Source of the DNA: Comamonas testosteroni
GTDB taxonomy: Bacteria; Pseudomonadota; Gammaproteobacteria; Burkholderiales; Burkholderiaceae_C
Direction: 5' to 3'
DNA length: 64,000 bases
Assembly: GCF_030505195.1 (NCBI RefSeq)
Contig: NZ_CP129672.1
Coordinates: forward strand, 4,436,501 to 4,500,500
Position 1 is the stretch's first letter, and each line of letters begins with the position of its first letter. Below are positions 27,261 through 36,415 of this stretch, one piece after another. Both the position numbers and the translations under genes were made by a program. The notes below the pieces were generated by a model, which saw nothing but the letters and a program-made list of their open reading frames with translations, was not told the origin of the DNA and ran no database searches.

Positions 27261-27650
27261 CTATTTCATCGAGTGCAGGCCAAACATATTGCCTTCGGTG
27301 TCGATGGCCAGGGCAATAAAGCCATAAGGGCCTATGGAGACTTTGTCGCGGTGCAGGCTGCCGCCGTTGCGTGCGACGCGGGCGGCCTGCTCGGCGCAGT
27401 CTTCACAGACGAAATAGACCAGCGTGCCGCCGCCGCCAGAGGGGCATTCCGGCATGCGGACCAGCGCCCCGGTGGCGCCGGCGTGATCCGGCTGTCCGGG
27501 GAAGGTCCACATTTCCATATCAGGGTGCTCGCCGCCTTCCGGCATGGCCAGCGCTTGCAGCTGACAGCCCAGCACGGCTTCGTAGAAGCTCCTGGCGCGC
27601 GACATGTCCTGCACGTAGATCTCGAACCAGCCAACGGGATTCATAGCCAT
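27261..27650 (-). CDS. VOC-superfamily (glyoxalase/bleomycin-resistance fold) protein
   Basis: The 129-residue protein has the vicinal-oxygen-chelate beta-alpha-beta fold as a paired module: NPVGWFEIYVQDMSRARSFY at the start and VYFVCEDCAEQAARVARNGG in the second half, followed by IGPYGFIALAIDTEGNMFGL, the usual family ending. It probably acts as a dimer. These single-domain VOC proteins often have no known substrate. It is convergent with acnA and upstream of the PepSY gene region with no obvious operon partner. Confidence 0.85.
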   Translation of the reverse strand: MAMNPVGWFEIYVQDMSRARSFYEAVLGCQLQALAMPEGGEHPDMEMWTFPGQPDHAGATGALVRMPECPSGGGGTLVYFVCEDCAEQAARVARNGGSLHRDKVSIGPYGFIALAIDTEGNMFGLHSMK

Positions 27651-27786
27651 CTTCAGCTCCTTGTCTGCTTATCGGTGGAAGTCCAGATGCAGAGGCCGCA
27701 GAGGCTGTGATAAAAGCAGGCCCGGCCCTGAACAGGGGTATCCTAGCCTGCAACGTGGAGCAAGGGCCGGGCTCCGGTCCGCGCTC

Positions 27787-28902
27787 TCAGGGCTTCGCAA
27801 GCTTTCTGGCCTTGCGGCGGTGCCACCAGAGCCAGATTCCGCTGATGCCCAAGCCGCCCAGCACCAGACCGTTGAGACCGGCCAGGATTTCCATCAGCAC
27901 GCCACCGAGCTCGCCCGTGTGCAGCGGATAGGCCACGGCCACCGCCGCAGCGCCGGGGTCGAGCTCATTCCAGCGCCTGACGTCCAGCACCGCCCCGTTG
28001 CGCGGGTCCAGCCATACCGAGCTGATGCCGTTGGGGTGCGGCTCGCCGGGGGCGCGAAAGCGGATGCGTACGGCCTGTTTGGCATTGGGCGGCAGCTGCA
28101 CGAAGCTGGCCTGGGCATCGGGCATGGCCGCGCGGGCTGCGGCCAGCATGGCGTCCACATCGGCGGGCAGCGGTTGGGCGGCGCCTTCCTCAGCCAGTGC
28201 GGGCAGCTTGGGCGGCTTGACTGCCGTGCTGCTGGCGAGCACATTGAGCCAGTCGCCCAGCGGCCGCCATGCCATATAGGCACCGGTGACGACCGAGACC
28301 GCAATCAGCAGGCCCATGATCACGCCGCCGATGCGGTGCATGTCGAACAGGGCGCGCACCAGGGATTTGTTGAGCTCTATGCGCCAGTTGCCCGGCCAGC
28401 GCTTGGGCCACCAGAGAATGACGCCCGTCAGCAGCAGCAGCACATAGGCCAGCGTGGTCCAGGCCAGTATGGCCTTGCCATTGGCGTCGAGCAGCAAGGT
28501 GCTGTGCAGCTTGAACAGCGTGTTGACAAAGCCCTCGGTCTCGCCGCGCCGGCCCTGCTCCTGTCCGGTCACAGGGTCCAGGTAGATGGTGCCGCGCCAG
28601 TCCGTCGCCTGAACGCGCAGCCACAGGCTGTCCTGCCGCTGCTGAGGCAGCCGGAAGCGCAAAGTGGCTTTGCTGCCGAATTCCTCATGGGCTCTTGCCA
28701 GTATCGGTGCCAGTGCTGCGCCCTGCTGGGCCTGCTGGGCATTCGTAGTGCGGGCCTGGAACAGCTCGGGGTGTGCCATGCGGTCCAGCGGCTGGCCGAT
28801 GATGAGCAGGGTGCCGGTGAGCCCGGCCAGGATCAGGATCCAGCCCAGGCCCAGGGCGAACCAGCGATGCAGCCGTAGCCACAGAGAACGGAGCGAAGTC
28901 AT
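27787..28902 (-). CDS. PepSY-associated transmembrane protein (iron-regulated membrane protein)
   Basis: This 371-residue inner-membrane protein has the four-helix PepSY_TM layout: helix 1 at about 12-36 (LGWILILAGLTGTLLIIGQ), a periplasmic PepSY domain, two central helices (AWTTLAYVLLLLTGVILWWP and GLLIAVSVVTGAYMAW), a second PepSY-like segment, and a last helix near the C-terminus (GLGISGIWLWWHRRK). Such proteins accompany siderophore receptors and may help reduce or release iron. It lies 62 bases after the receptor gene on the same strand, so both are likely one iron-regulated operon. Confidence 0.88.
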   Translation of the reverse strand: MTSLRSLWLRLHRWFALGLGWILILAGLTGTLLIIGQPLDRMAHPELFQARTTNAQQAQQGAALAPILARAHEEFGSKATLRFRLPQQRQDSLWLRVQATDWRGTIYLDPVTGQEQGRRGETEGFVNTLFKLHSTLLLDANGKAILAWTTLAYVLLLLTGVILWWPKRWPGNWRIELNKSLVRALFDMHRIGGVIMGLLIAVSVVTGAYMAWRPLGDWLNVLASSTAVKPPKLPALAEEGAAQPLPADVDAMLAAARAAMPDAQASFVQLPPNAKQAVRIRFRAPGEPHPNGISSVWLDPRNGAVLDVRRWNELDPGAAAVAVAYPLHTGELGGVLMEILAGLNGLVLGGLGISGIWLWWHRRKARKLAKP

Positions 28903-28964
28903 TGCGCGTGATGGTGTGATGCCCCAAGAGAGCGGCCTTGAGGGTGGACTCGCGGGGCCGCCGC

Positions 28965-31187
28965 TTAGAACGGCAGGGTGGCCTGAACGTACAGGGTGCG
29001 TGGCATGCCCACGTATTTGCCACCGCCGTTGTTGTCGGTGGAGCGGGTGAAGTAGCGGCGGTCAAGCACGTTCTTCATGCCCACGGTCAGGCGCAGATTG
29101 TTCAGCTCCTTGCCCGCCTGGTAGCTGGTGCGCAGGCCCAGGATGGCAAAGCCGGGGATGTCGCCCAGATTGCCGTTGGCATCTTCCTGCGTGATGTAGG
29201 AGTTGGGCTTGGCGCTGGTGCCGGGCGTGCCGGGCGAGCGTTGCCTGGACTGGGCGTTCAGATCGGCATTGAAGGTCCAGCGCTCCATCGCATAACGTGC
29301 CGACAGGCCGGCCGTATGGCGCGAATAAAGCGGCAGGTCGCGGCCCGCGAAGGGGCCGGCCTGGCTGGTGGCCTGGGTGAAGGTATAGCTCACGCCCAGC
29401 GACAGGCCCTTGAGTGCCGGGTAGTTCTTGCCGAAGTCATAGCGCAGCGCCGATTCCAGACCACGGTGGCGCGTGGCACCCAGATCGGTCCAGATGCCGT
29501 TGCCGGTGCCGTCGCCCGGGCGGTCCAGGAACAGCTCCTTGTTGAAGTCGATGTTGAACAGCGTCAGCTCGCCGTTCCAGGTGTCGCTCTTGTAGTGCGT
29601 GCCCAGCTCATAGGTCTTGGCCGATTCGGGATAGAGCTGGTTGTTGGACGACTGGGCCAGCTGCGCGTACTGCTGGGGCCCGAAGGACTTGCCGGCATTG
29701 GCGAACACCGACCAGTGGCTGTCGACGCGGTAGAGCACCGACAGCGTGGGCAGCAGTTCGTTGGCGGCCGCCGTCGGGTGGATGGCCGCTGCGCTCGCGC
29801 CCTTGTAGTCCACCACATTGTTGAAGGAGCGGATGCGCTCGTAGCGCACGCCGGGCGTGATGGTCCAGTTGCCCACATCGATGCGGTTGTCGATATAGAA
29901 GGCATTGGCCGTGGTGCCGCCCTGGCTGGTCTGGGTGGTGTTCAGCGGCAGGGCCATGGCATCGACCTGGCCGGGCACATAGAAGCCGGAAGTGGCCAGC
30001 GACGTTTCGGAGCTCTTTTCCTTCAGGTAGCGATAGCCAACGCTGACTTCCTGCACCACGGAGCCGGTCTCGAAAATGCGCGAGTAGCGTGGCTCCACGC
30101 CGTAGTAGCTGTAGTCGCGCGGTGCGGCCGTGAGGCTGCGCTTGCCGGCATTGGCGCCGGTGGCGTCGCGTTCGATATAGCTGCCGCGAAAGGAGTCCAC
30201 GTAGTAGCTGAGCACTTCGAAGTTGTTGCGCCCGTCCTTGTAGCTGTACTTGAGCGAGCCATCGGTGCGGCGGCCCGTGAACTGGTCATAGCTGCGCGTG
30301 CTCTGGAACGGATCGGCTGCGTACTGGGCCGTGGTCAGGCCGCCGGGCATCTGGCCCTTGCCCTCGAAGTGGTGCAGCGAAGCGGAGATGCTGCTGTTGT
30401 TGCTGAGCTTGTAGCTGCCCTTGAGCAGCAGATCGTCGATGTCGGTCTTGTCGTTGCTGCTGCGCCAGCCCTTGCCGTGCGTGCCCGAATACAGCACGGC
30501 CAGGCCCAGGCCCGACTCGTTGGTGCCGCCCACAAAGAAGCTGGGCGTGGTCTTCACATTGCCGCCGTGGCTGTAGATCTCGGTGCCGATGGAGGCTTCG
30601 GCCGCAAAGGTCTTGGGAATGGCGCGCGTCGTGAAGTTGATGATGCCGCCCACGTTCTGCGGGCCGTAGCGCACGGAGCCTGCGCCGCGCACCACGTCGA
30701 TGGAGTCCAGATTGCCCAGCGCCACGGGCGCCAGCGACAGCTGGGGCTGACCGTAGGGAGCGTAGGAGACGGGCACGCCATCCTGCAGCACATAGGAGCG
30801 TGGCGACAGGCGCGCGGTCAGACCGCGCACGCTCAGGTTCAGCGAGATATCGCTGCCGCCCGTGCCGTTGCTGTCCTGAACCTGCACACCGGGCACCAGG
30901 CGCAGCGCTTCGCGCAAGGTGGCAGCGCCGCTTTCCTGTATGCGCTCGCGCTCGACGATGGTGCGGGCACCCGGATGCTCCAGCACCTTTTCGGCACTGG
31001 ACATGTCGCCGTCCAGCCAGTTGCCGGTGACGGTGACCGAGTCCAGGGCGGCTTCGGCAGCGGCTGCGGTGGCGCTGGTCGTCTGTGCATGGACGGGGCT
31101 GGCGAGCACGCCAAGGGCTGCGGCAACGGCAGCGGCGGCGCTGCTCAGGCGAAAAGCAGGGGTGTCGGAAAAATGGAGGTGAGCCAT
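28965..31187 (-). CDS. TonB-dependent siderophore receptor, FecA-like
   Basis: The product (740 residues from the ATG at 31187) has a signal peptide (cleavage near VHAQ, residue 35), a plug domain (about 45-170) and a 22-strand barrel ending in the outer-membrane signature with C-terminal phenylalanine (LYVQATLPF). The plug segment with APYGQPQLSLAPVALGN and VVRGAGSVRYGPQNVGGIIN is close to the E. coli ferric-citrate receptor FecA. There is no long N-terminal signalling extension, and no FecI/FecR pair is next to it, so it is probably controlled by Fur alone. The ligand could be ferric citrate or another carboxylate siderophore. Confidence 0.92.
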   Translation of the reverse strand: MAHLHFSDTPAFRLSSAAAAVAAALGVLASPVHAQTTSATAAAAEAALDSVTVTGNWLDGDMSSAEKVLEHPGARTIVERERIQESGAATLREALRLVPGVQVQDSNGTGGSDISLNLSVRGLTARLSPRSYVLQDGVPVSYAPYGQPQLSLAPVALGNLDSIDVVRGAGSVRYGPQNVGGIINFTTRAIPKTFAAEASIGTEIYSHGGNVKTTPSFFVGGTNESGLGLAVLYSGTHGKGWRSSNDKTDIDDLLLKGSYKLSNNSSISASLHHFEGKGQMPGGLTTAQYAADPFQSTRSYDQFTGRRTDGSLKYSYKDGRNNFEVLSYYVDSFRGSYIERDATGANAGKRSLTAAPRDYSYYGVEPRYSRIFETGSVVQEVSVGYRYLKEKSSETSLATSGFYVPGQVDAMALPLNTTQTSQGGTTANAFYIDNRIDVGNWTITPGVRYERIRSFNNVVDYKGASAAAIHPTAAANELLPTLSVLYRVDSHWSVFANAGKSFGPQQYAQLAQSSNNQLYPESAKTYELGTHYKSDTWNGELTLFNIDFNKELFLDRPGDGTGNGIWTDLGATRHRGLESALRYDFGKNYPALKGLSLGVSYTFTQATSQAGPFAGRDLPLYSRHTAGLSARYAMERWTFNADLNAQSRQRSPGTPGTSAKPNSYITQEDANGNLGDIPGFAILGLRTSYQAGKELNNLRLTVGMKNVLDRRYFTRSTDNNGGGKYVGMPRTLYVQATLPF

Positions 31188-31323
31188 AGGTGTTGTAGGG
31201 GAGGGCACACAGCACCTGGCTGGCATGAACAGCGCGCTGCCCCAGCCTTGCGCTGGCGGCATCTCTTGTCTTCAGTCGGGGCCGGAGGGGGCTATGTGGC
31301 GTTTATTGGCAGGCGCGAATATT

Positions 31324-31342
31324 AATGAGAATTGCTGTCATT
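31324..31342 (-). promoter_or_regulatory. Fur-box-like inverted repeat upstream of the receptor
   Basis: AATGAGAAT-T-GCTGTCATT is a 19-bp element that matches the AATGAGAAT-N-ATTCTCATT form of the Fur box at 15 of 18 arm positions. It lies 137 bases upstream of the receptor start. Iron repression of the receptor-PepSY operon is the expected effect. Confidence 0.6.
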
Positions 31343-31366
31343 TGGCTGTATGTGGTTATGTTGAGA

Positions 31367-31412
31367 CACAAAAAAACAGCCTCCCCGTCCGGCAATCTGG
31401 CCGTGCGGGGAG
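31367..31412 (-). terminator. Rho-independent terminator of the ParB-like gene
   Basis: On the minus strand CAGCCTCCCCG pairs with CGGGGAGGCTG over an 11-bp GC-rich stem, followed by a run of seven T. It lies about 35 bases after the stop codon. Confidence 0.88.
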
Positions 31413-31443
31413 GCTGCATGTGGGAGCCGGGCGAGAGGGCGGC

Positions 31444-32304
31444 TTAACCCTGTTCTGCCAGCAGGTCCTGCAAGGTCTTGACCTGCAGGCGCAGGCGCTC
31501 GTTCTCGGCCTCCAGCTCGGTGACGCGGGCCTGCAGCTCTTCGGGGCTGGCGGCTGGCGCGGCTTCAGCCGATTCATCGGCTTCGGGCTTGGCGGCCTTG
31601 GGCTTTTTCTTGGCGTCGCGCACGCGCTTGGCGGCCTGCTTGAGCGCATCGGCGCCTTCGGCGGCCACGGCCTGCTGCTCTTCCTCGGGCAGGGTGGCGA
31701 CCACGGCAGCGGCGTTGAGCGAGAGTTCGCCGGCCTTGACCGCGGCCACGACTTCGGGGGCGGCCTTTTCCTGGATGGTCTCGATCATCTTGACCTGGCC
31801 GGCCGACAGGCGGGCGGCGCGTGCCAGGGCTTCACGTGTGTCCAGCGCTTCGTCGGGCACCTTGGCAACACTGGCCAGGGCCTCGGCCACCACGGGGTCG
31901 GTATCCCCTTCCCAGGGGGCTTGCTCGCTGGCCGGCTGCGCGGCCTTGGCGGCGTTCACGGCAGCGGCCGCTGCAGCGCGTCGCTCGGCAATGATCTCGC
32001 GCTTGCGCAGCGCCAGCACGCCGCGCTGGAAGTCGGAGACCGATCGGCGGCCCAGATGCTGGTCGATCATCCACAGATGCACGTCGTCCATGTTCTTGAA
32101 CTGGGTGGCCTGCACGGTGTTGAAGGGCAGGCCGTGCTTGCGGCAGATGCCGTAGCGGTTGTGGCCGTCGATGAGCAGATCGCCCCAGACCACCAGGGAG
32201 TCGCGGCAGCCTTCGGCGAGGATGCTGCGCTCCAGCGATTCGTACTCGTCCGGGGTCAGAGGGTCGATATAGGCCTTCAGGCCTTCGTCAATCTTCAGTT
32301 CCAT
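31444..32304 (-). CDS. ParB/Srx-domain protein with C-terminal coiled coil, orphan
   Basis: This 286-residue protein has an N-terminal ParB/Srx-like domain (about 1-95) with the DLLIDGHNRYGICRKHGLPF motif in place of the GERR box of chromosomal ParB, then a segment resembling the ParB HTH region (LDTREALARAARLSAGQVKM, with alternating EVVAAVKAGELSLNAAAVVA), an Ala/Lys/Glu-rich linker and a C-terminal coiled coil (ELQARVTELEAENERLRLQV). No parA or parS-like repeats are nearby, so it is not a normal chromosome-partition pair. It may be a DNA-binding or CTP-using regulator left from a mobile element. The function is unknown. Confidence 0.75.
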   Translation of the reverse strand: MELKIDEGLKAYIDPLTPDEYESLERSILAEGCRDSLVVWGDLLIDGHNRYGICRKHGLPFNTVQATQFKNMDDVHLWMIDQHLGRRSVSDFQRGVLALRKREIIAERRAAAAAAVNAAKAAQPASEQAPWEGDTDPVVAEALASVAKVPDEALDTREALARAARLSAGQVKMIETIQEKAAPEVVAAVKAGELSLNAAAVVATLPEEEQQAVAAEGADALKQAAKRVRDAKKKPKAAKPEADESAEAAPAASPEELQARVTELEAENERLRLQVKTLQDLLAEQG

Positions 32305-32410
32305 GTGTGTTCTTCAAATTAAGGAGCTGCTTGCGCTTATTGGCATTCGTTTTCAGCATGAAATCTATTTGAATTCAATAGATAACGTGCGATGGCAGCT
32401 ATAGATAAAA

Positions 32411-32437
32411 GAGCAACGCCCCAGCGAATGGGGCGTT
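32411..32437 (-). terminator. Rho-independent terminator of the U32 peptidase-family gene
   Basis: AACGCCCCA and TGGGGCGTT form a 9-bp stem with a 4-base loop followed on the minus strand by GCTCTTTTA. It lies 23 bases after the stop codon. Confidence 0.8.
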
Positions 32438-32459
32438 GGAAAAGCAAAGCCGGTCGAGC

Positions 32460-33827
32460 TTACAGCAGACGCGAAATCAGCGCACCTTCCACAGGGCCTT
32501 CCAGCGGAATGCGCACGCGCACGGGGTTGCCTTGAGCGACTTCCACGGGCTGGCCTTCGAGGTTGAACATCTTCTCCAGCTTGACTTGGCGGTTGCCCTG
32601 GGGATGAATCACTTCGATGGTGTCGCCCACGGCGAAACGGTTCATGGTTTCAATCTCGGCCATGCCGTCGGCCCAGCCGCGCACCGCGCCCACGAAGTGG
32701 CTGCGCTGCAGCACGCTGTGGCCGGTTTCGTAGTTCTGGTAGTCGTTGGCAGGGCGGCGCTCCAGCAGGCCGCCGGTATAGCCGCGGTTGGCCAGGCCTT
32801 CGAGCTCGGTGATCAGGTGCGGGTTGAAGGGGCGTCCGGCCGCGGCGTCGTCGATGGCGCGGCGGTAGGTCTGGGCCGTGCGGGCGACGTAGTACAGGCT
32901 CTTGGTGCGGCCTTCGATCTTGAGCGAGTCCACGCCGATCTTGGTCAGGCGCTCCACATGCTCCACGGCGCGCAGGTCCTTGGAGTTCATGATGTAGGTG
33001 CCGTGCTCATCTTCCATGATGGGCATCATCTCGCCGGGGCGGCCCTTTTCCTCGAGCAGATAGATGGCATCGGCCTTGGGATGGCGCTGCTGGTCGCCGC
33101 AGGTGCTGGTGAACTGGTTGTCCAGATCGTTCTTGGCTTCTTCGAAGCTGAAGCCGTTTTCCATGGTCTGGCCCAGGGCCTCGCCAGTGTTGGGGTCCAC
33201 GACCGCGTCATGCGTCTTGTAGTCCCAGCGGCAGGCGTTGGTGCAGGTGCCCTGGTTGGGGTCGCGGCGGTTGAAGTAGCCCGACAGCAGGCAGCGGCCC
33301 GAGTAGGCGATGCACAGCGCGCCGTGCACAAATACTTCCAGCTCCATGTCGGGGCATTCCTGGCGGATCTTCTCGATCTCGTCCAGGCTCAGCTCGCGCG
33401 ACAGGATGATGCGCGAGACGCCCATCTTCTGCCAGAACTTCACGGTGGCGTGGTTGGTGGTGTTGGCCTGCACGGACAGGTGGATTTCCTGCTCGGGCCA
33501 CTTTTCCTTGACCATCATGATGAGCCCCGGGTCGGCCATGATCATGGCGTCGGGCTTCATGGCGATGATGGGTTCGATATCGCGGATATAGGTGCGCACC
33601 TTGTCGTTGTGCGCAATCAGATTGCTGGTCAGGAAGAACTTCTTGCCGCGTGCATGCGCCTCGGCAATGCCCTGGCCGATCTGCTCCAGGCGGAATTCGT
33701 TGTTGCGCGCGCGCAAGCTGTAGCGCGGTTGGCCGGCGTAGACCGCGTCGGCACCAAAGTCGTAGGCGGCACGCATCTTGTCGAGCGAGCCGGCAGGCAG
33801 CAGCAGTTCGGGGGCTTTGAGGGTCAT
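32460..33827 (-). CDS. trhP: U32-family protein TrhP/YegQ (tRNA hydroxylation)
   Basis: The protein (455 residues from the ATG at 33827) matches the peptidase U32 family of the YegQ/TrhP type, which is needed for prephenate-dependent 5-hydroxyuridine formation at tRNA position 34. It shows ELLLPAGSLDKMRAAYDFGA at the start, the EVFVHGALCIAYSGRCLLS motif with iron-sulfur-type cysteines, and CTNACRWDYKTHDA, which supplies further cysteines. The length is the usual 450. I placed the start at the ATG before LKAPELLLPA because that is where the family begins. It stands alone with its own terminator. Confidence 0.9.
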   Translation of the reverse strand: MTLKAPELLLPAGSLDKMRAAYDFGADAVYAGQPRYSLRARNNEFRLEQIGQGIAEAHARGKKFFLTSNLIAHNDKVRTYIRDIEPIIAMKPDAMIMADPGLIMMVKEKWPEQEIHLSVQANTTNHATVKFWQKMGVSRIILSRELSLDEIEKIRQECPDMELEVFVHGALCIAYSGRCLLSGYFNRRDPNQGTCTNACRWDYKTHDAVVDPNTGEALGQTMENGFSFEEAKNDLDNQFTSTCGDQQRHPKADAIYLLEEKGRPGEMMPIMEDEHGTYIMNSKDLRAVEHVERLTKIGVDSLKIEGRTKSLYYVARTAQTYRRAIDDAAAGRPFNPHLITELEGLANRGYTGGLLERRPANDYQNYETGHSVLQRSHFVGAVRGWADGMAEIETMNRFAVGDTIEVIHPQGNRQVKLEKMFNLEGQPVEVAQGNPVRVRIPLEGPVEGALISRLL

Positions 33828-33875
33828 GATGGCGCTATTGTCCCGCATAGCGCTTTTCACCATAGCTTGCTAAGG

Positions 33876-34781
33876 CTACGCGGTCTGTAGCAGTTGCGCG
33901 TGCAGTTGCTGCGCCGGCAATGACAGGGCGGCCGTGGCGGCGGGTGTGCACAGCAGCAGCTGGCGCTGCGCCCAGGCATCGGACAGTGGCACGGCCACCA
34001 CGCCGGTGGCACCGCCGTGGCGCTGCACGGCGGCCAGCGGCAGCACGGCAATGCCCACGCCCTGGCCCACGAGCTGGCACAGTCCCTCGAAATGCTGCAG
34101 CTGCACCTGCATGCGCAGCAGCCTGTCGCCGATCCGCAAGGCCTGTTTTTGCAGCAGCTGCTGCAAGGCGGAGTCGCGTGGCAGGCCGACCCAGTTCTCG
34201 TGCAGCAGCTCGGCCAGCGGCAGTTGCCGGCGCCCGGCCAGCGCATGTCCCAGCGGCAATGCGGCGGCCAGCGGGTCCGGCCTCCAGGGCTGGCAGTGCA
34301 GGCCAGCCAGGGCGCTGCTGTCTTGGGCATCCCAGGCGGCCACGCCGATATCGCACAGGCCCTGGCGCAGTCCGGCCAGCACTTCGCTGCTGGGGCATTC
34401 CTGCAGCTCCAGTGCCATCTGCGGGTGCTGGCGCAGAAAGCCGCTGACGGCCAGCGGCAGATGCTCGCGCACGGCCGAAGTATTGCCGCGCAGCCGGATC
34501 TGCCCGGCCAGGCCGGCACCGAATTCGCCCATGGCTCCGCGCAGGAGCTGCATCTGGCTGAGCACCTGGCGCGCATGCTGGCCCAGGGTATGGCCTGCGG
34601 CCGTGGGCTGCACGCCGCGTGCCTTGCGAATGAGCAGCGCCGTGCCCAGAAGCGCCTCCATGCCGCGCACGCGCTCGCTGGCCGAGGCCAGCGTGAGATG
34701 GCTGCGCTGTGCAGCTGCCGTCAGCGTGCCGCTGTCGAGGATGTGCACAAACAGCTGGAGGTCGGTCAGGTCAAAGCGCAT
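33876..34781 (-). CDS. LysR-family regulator, divergent from a TauE/SafE exporter
   Basis: This 301-residue LysR regulator has its HTH at about 1-60 (FDLTDLQLFVHILDSGTLTA, then THLTLASASERVRGME-like recognition region) and an effector domain with the GQGVGIAVLPLAAVQRHG block. The ATG at 34781 fits the family start; a TTG three codons upstream is an alternative. The LysR/TauE pair is divergent over 146 bases, a standard layout in which the regulator controls the exporter. The inducer cannot be read from sequence. Confidence 0.88.
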   Translation of the reverse strand: MRFDLTDLQLFVHILDSGTLTAAAQRSHLTLASASERVRGMEALLGTALLIRKARGVQPTAAGHTLGQHARQVLSQMQLLRGAMGEFGAGLAGQIRLRGNTSAVREHLPLAVSGFLRQHPQMALELQECPSSEVLAGLRQGLCDIGVAAWDAQDSSALAGLHCQPWRPDPLAAALPLGHALAGRRQLPLAELLHENWVGLPRDSALQQLLQKQALRIGDRLLRMQVQLQHFEGLCQLVGQGVGIAVLPLAAVQRHGGATGVVAVPLSDAWAQRQLLLCTPAATAALSLPAQQLHAQLLQTA

Positions 34782-34927
34782 GGGGGTCAAGCCTAAGGTT
34801 TATACGAAGTCTGGTTTTGGCAAATCCCGCTGGTCAGGCGCGTCTTATCGCCTGATTATCAGAGCCATGCAAGGTGTTGGTGATTCCTGCTTGGCTTTTA
34901 TGGTTCGGATGATACGAAGGATTGATG

Positions 34928-35698
34928 ATGTGGAACGAAGGCTGGATGGCTGCGGCAGCCATTGCCGTGTTTGGACTGGCGGGTTGTGTCAAGGGGGTGG
35001 TGGGTCTGGGCCTGCCCACGGTTTCCATGGCCTTGCTGGCGGTGTTCATGCCGCCTGCGCAGGCGGCGGCCCTGCTGCTGTTGCCATCGCTGGTGACGAA
35101 TCTGGTGCAGATGCGGCCTGTGGCGGGTTTGCGGCCCTTGCTGCAGCGACTGGGCTGGATGCAGCTGGGCATCGTGCTGGGCACGCTGGCAGGCGTGGCC
35201 CTCTGGGGCGGAGTCGGCAGCCTGCCTGCCGCCAGGCCGGCCCTGGGCCTGGCGCTGGTGGTGTATGCCCTGTGGGGGCTGTCGGGCCTGCGCTGGCAGA
35301 CGCCGGCGCCGCACCAGGCCTGGCTGGGGGCGGTATGCGGCTTGCTGACGGGCGCCATCACGGCGGTGACTGGTGTCTTTGTCGTGCCAGCCGTGGCCTT
35401 TTTGCAGTCGCTGGGCCTGTCCCGTCCCGCACTCATGCAGGCCATGGGCCTGTGCTTTACCACCTCCACGCTGGCCCTGGGGGCTGGGTTGCTATGGCAA
35501 GCGCCAGGGACGGGCGCTCAGGCCCAGGAGATGGGACTGGGACTAGAACTGGGGCTGCTGGTTTCGGCCCTGATGCTGATTCCGGCTCTGGCCGGCATGC
35601 ACTGGGGCGAGCTGCTGCGCGAAAAACTCTCGCCCGAGCTCTTCCGGAAGCTGCTGATGCTCAGTCTGCTGGCCCTGGGTGTCTACCTGTGCTTCTGA
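34928..35698 (+). CDS. TauE/SafE-family sulfite/anion exporter
   Basis: The product (256 residues) is an inner-membrane protein with about eight helices of the TauE/SafE (DUF81) family, which exports sulfite, sulfoacetate or other organosulfur anions. The first repeat shows AGCVKGVVGLGLPTVSMALL and the second GLLTGAITAVTGVFVVPAVA, the paired glycine-rich helices typical of the family. Three in-frame starts (34922, 34925, 34928) are possible; I chose the third because GAAGG lies seven bases upstream. It is divergent from a LysR regulator. Confidence 0.85.
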   Translation: MWNEGWMAAAAIAVFGLAGCVKGVVGLGLPTVSMALLAVFMPPAQAAALLLLPSLVTNLVQMRPVAGLRPLLQRLGWMQLGIVLGTLAGVALWGGVGSLPAARPALGLALVVYALWGLSGLRWQTPAPHQAWLGAVCGLLTGAITAVTGVFVVPAVAFLQSLGLSRPALMQAMGLCFTTSTLALGAGLLWQAPGTGAQAQEMGLGLELGLLVSALMLIPALAGMHWGELLREKLSPELFRKLLMLSLLALGVYLCF

Positions 35699-35827
35699 GT
35701 GGCCGGGCCGTAGTTGCAAGGCATGCAGGCCCAGCCACAGGCTGCCGGGCAGCAGCCCGGCAGGCCGCTGCGACATGGCCGCCACTCCTGGCTTCGGGAG
35801 GAAGTCGGCAAAGCCGCCCAGGGGCGC

Positions 35828-36415
35828 TTACAGGCGGAAGACCTTGACGGCCCGGCCGCGCTCGACTTCCCAGTGCTGCTGGCTGCGCAGGCGCTGCGCC
35901 TGCCCCTGGCTGCGCGCATTGTGCTGCGCCAGCTTGATGGCCAGCAGCTCGCGCGCCAGCCGCTTGTTGGCATGCTGGCTGCGTTCGCTCATGACCTTGA
36001 CGGCAAGCCCGCTGGGCACATGCAGGGCATGGACGGCCGAGTCCGTGGTGTTGACATGCTGGCCGCCCTTGCCCGACGCCTTGCAGGACTGGAACTGGAT
36101 CTCGCCGTCCATGGCCAGTTGGCGCGGCGGCTCGCAGCGCTGCACGGCGACGAACCAGTTCCTGCGCGGATGCCGGGGCCGAAAGGGGCTGGCGAAGATC
36201 CACTGGATGGTGCCCAGCCATTCGCGCAGGGCGGGCGTCTCGCGCTCGCAGCGCAGCAGCACCGACCTGTAGCCGGCCGGGGTGCGGAATTCCTCCAGCA
36301 CTTCGACGGCCAGGTCCTCGGCCGCGCAGGCCAGCAGCAGCTTGCGCAGCGTCAGCTGCAGCGCGTATTCGCACTCGGCAGGGCCATGGGCGGAGCTCAG
36401 TTGCATCAGCAGCAT
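35828..36415 (-). CDS. prfH: Peptide chain release factor homolog PrfH
   Basis: PrfH (195 residues) is a release-factor-1/2-like protein with the GGQ peptidyl-tRNA hydrolysis loop (SGKGGQHVNTTDSAV, near residue 120) but without the codon-recognition domain. In characterised RtcB-PrfH pairs it frees ribosomes whose 16S rRNA decoding centre has been cut, so that RtcB can repair them. The start at 36415 gives the opening MLLMQLSSAHGP seen in the family, and the longer upstream frame is antisense shadow inside rtcB. It overlaps the rtcB stop by ten bases, so the two are translated together. Confidence 0.92.
   Translation of the reverse strand: MLLMQLSSAHGPAECEYALQLTLRKLLLACAAEDLAVEVLEEFRTPAGYRSVLLRCERETPALREWLGTIQWIFASPFRPRHPRRNWFVAVQRCEPPRQLAMDGEIQFQSCKASGKGGQHVNTTDSAVHALHVPSGLAVKVMSERSQHANKRLARELLAIKLAQHNARSQGQAQRLRSQQHWEVERGRAVKVFRL

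Noticed and set aside
28938..31325. Open frame of 795 codons antisense to the FecA-like receptor
   Set aside because: It follows the codon-position bias of the receptor gene on the other strand and has no domain or start signal.
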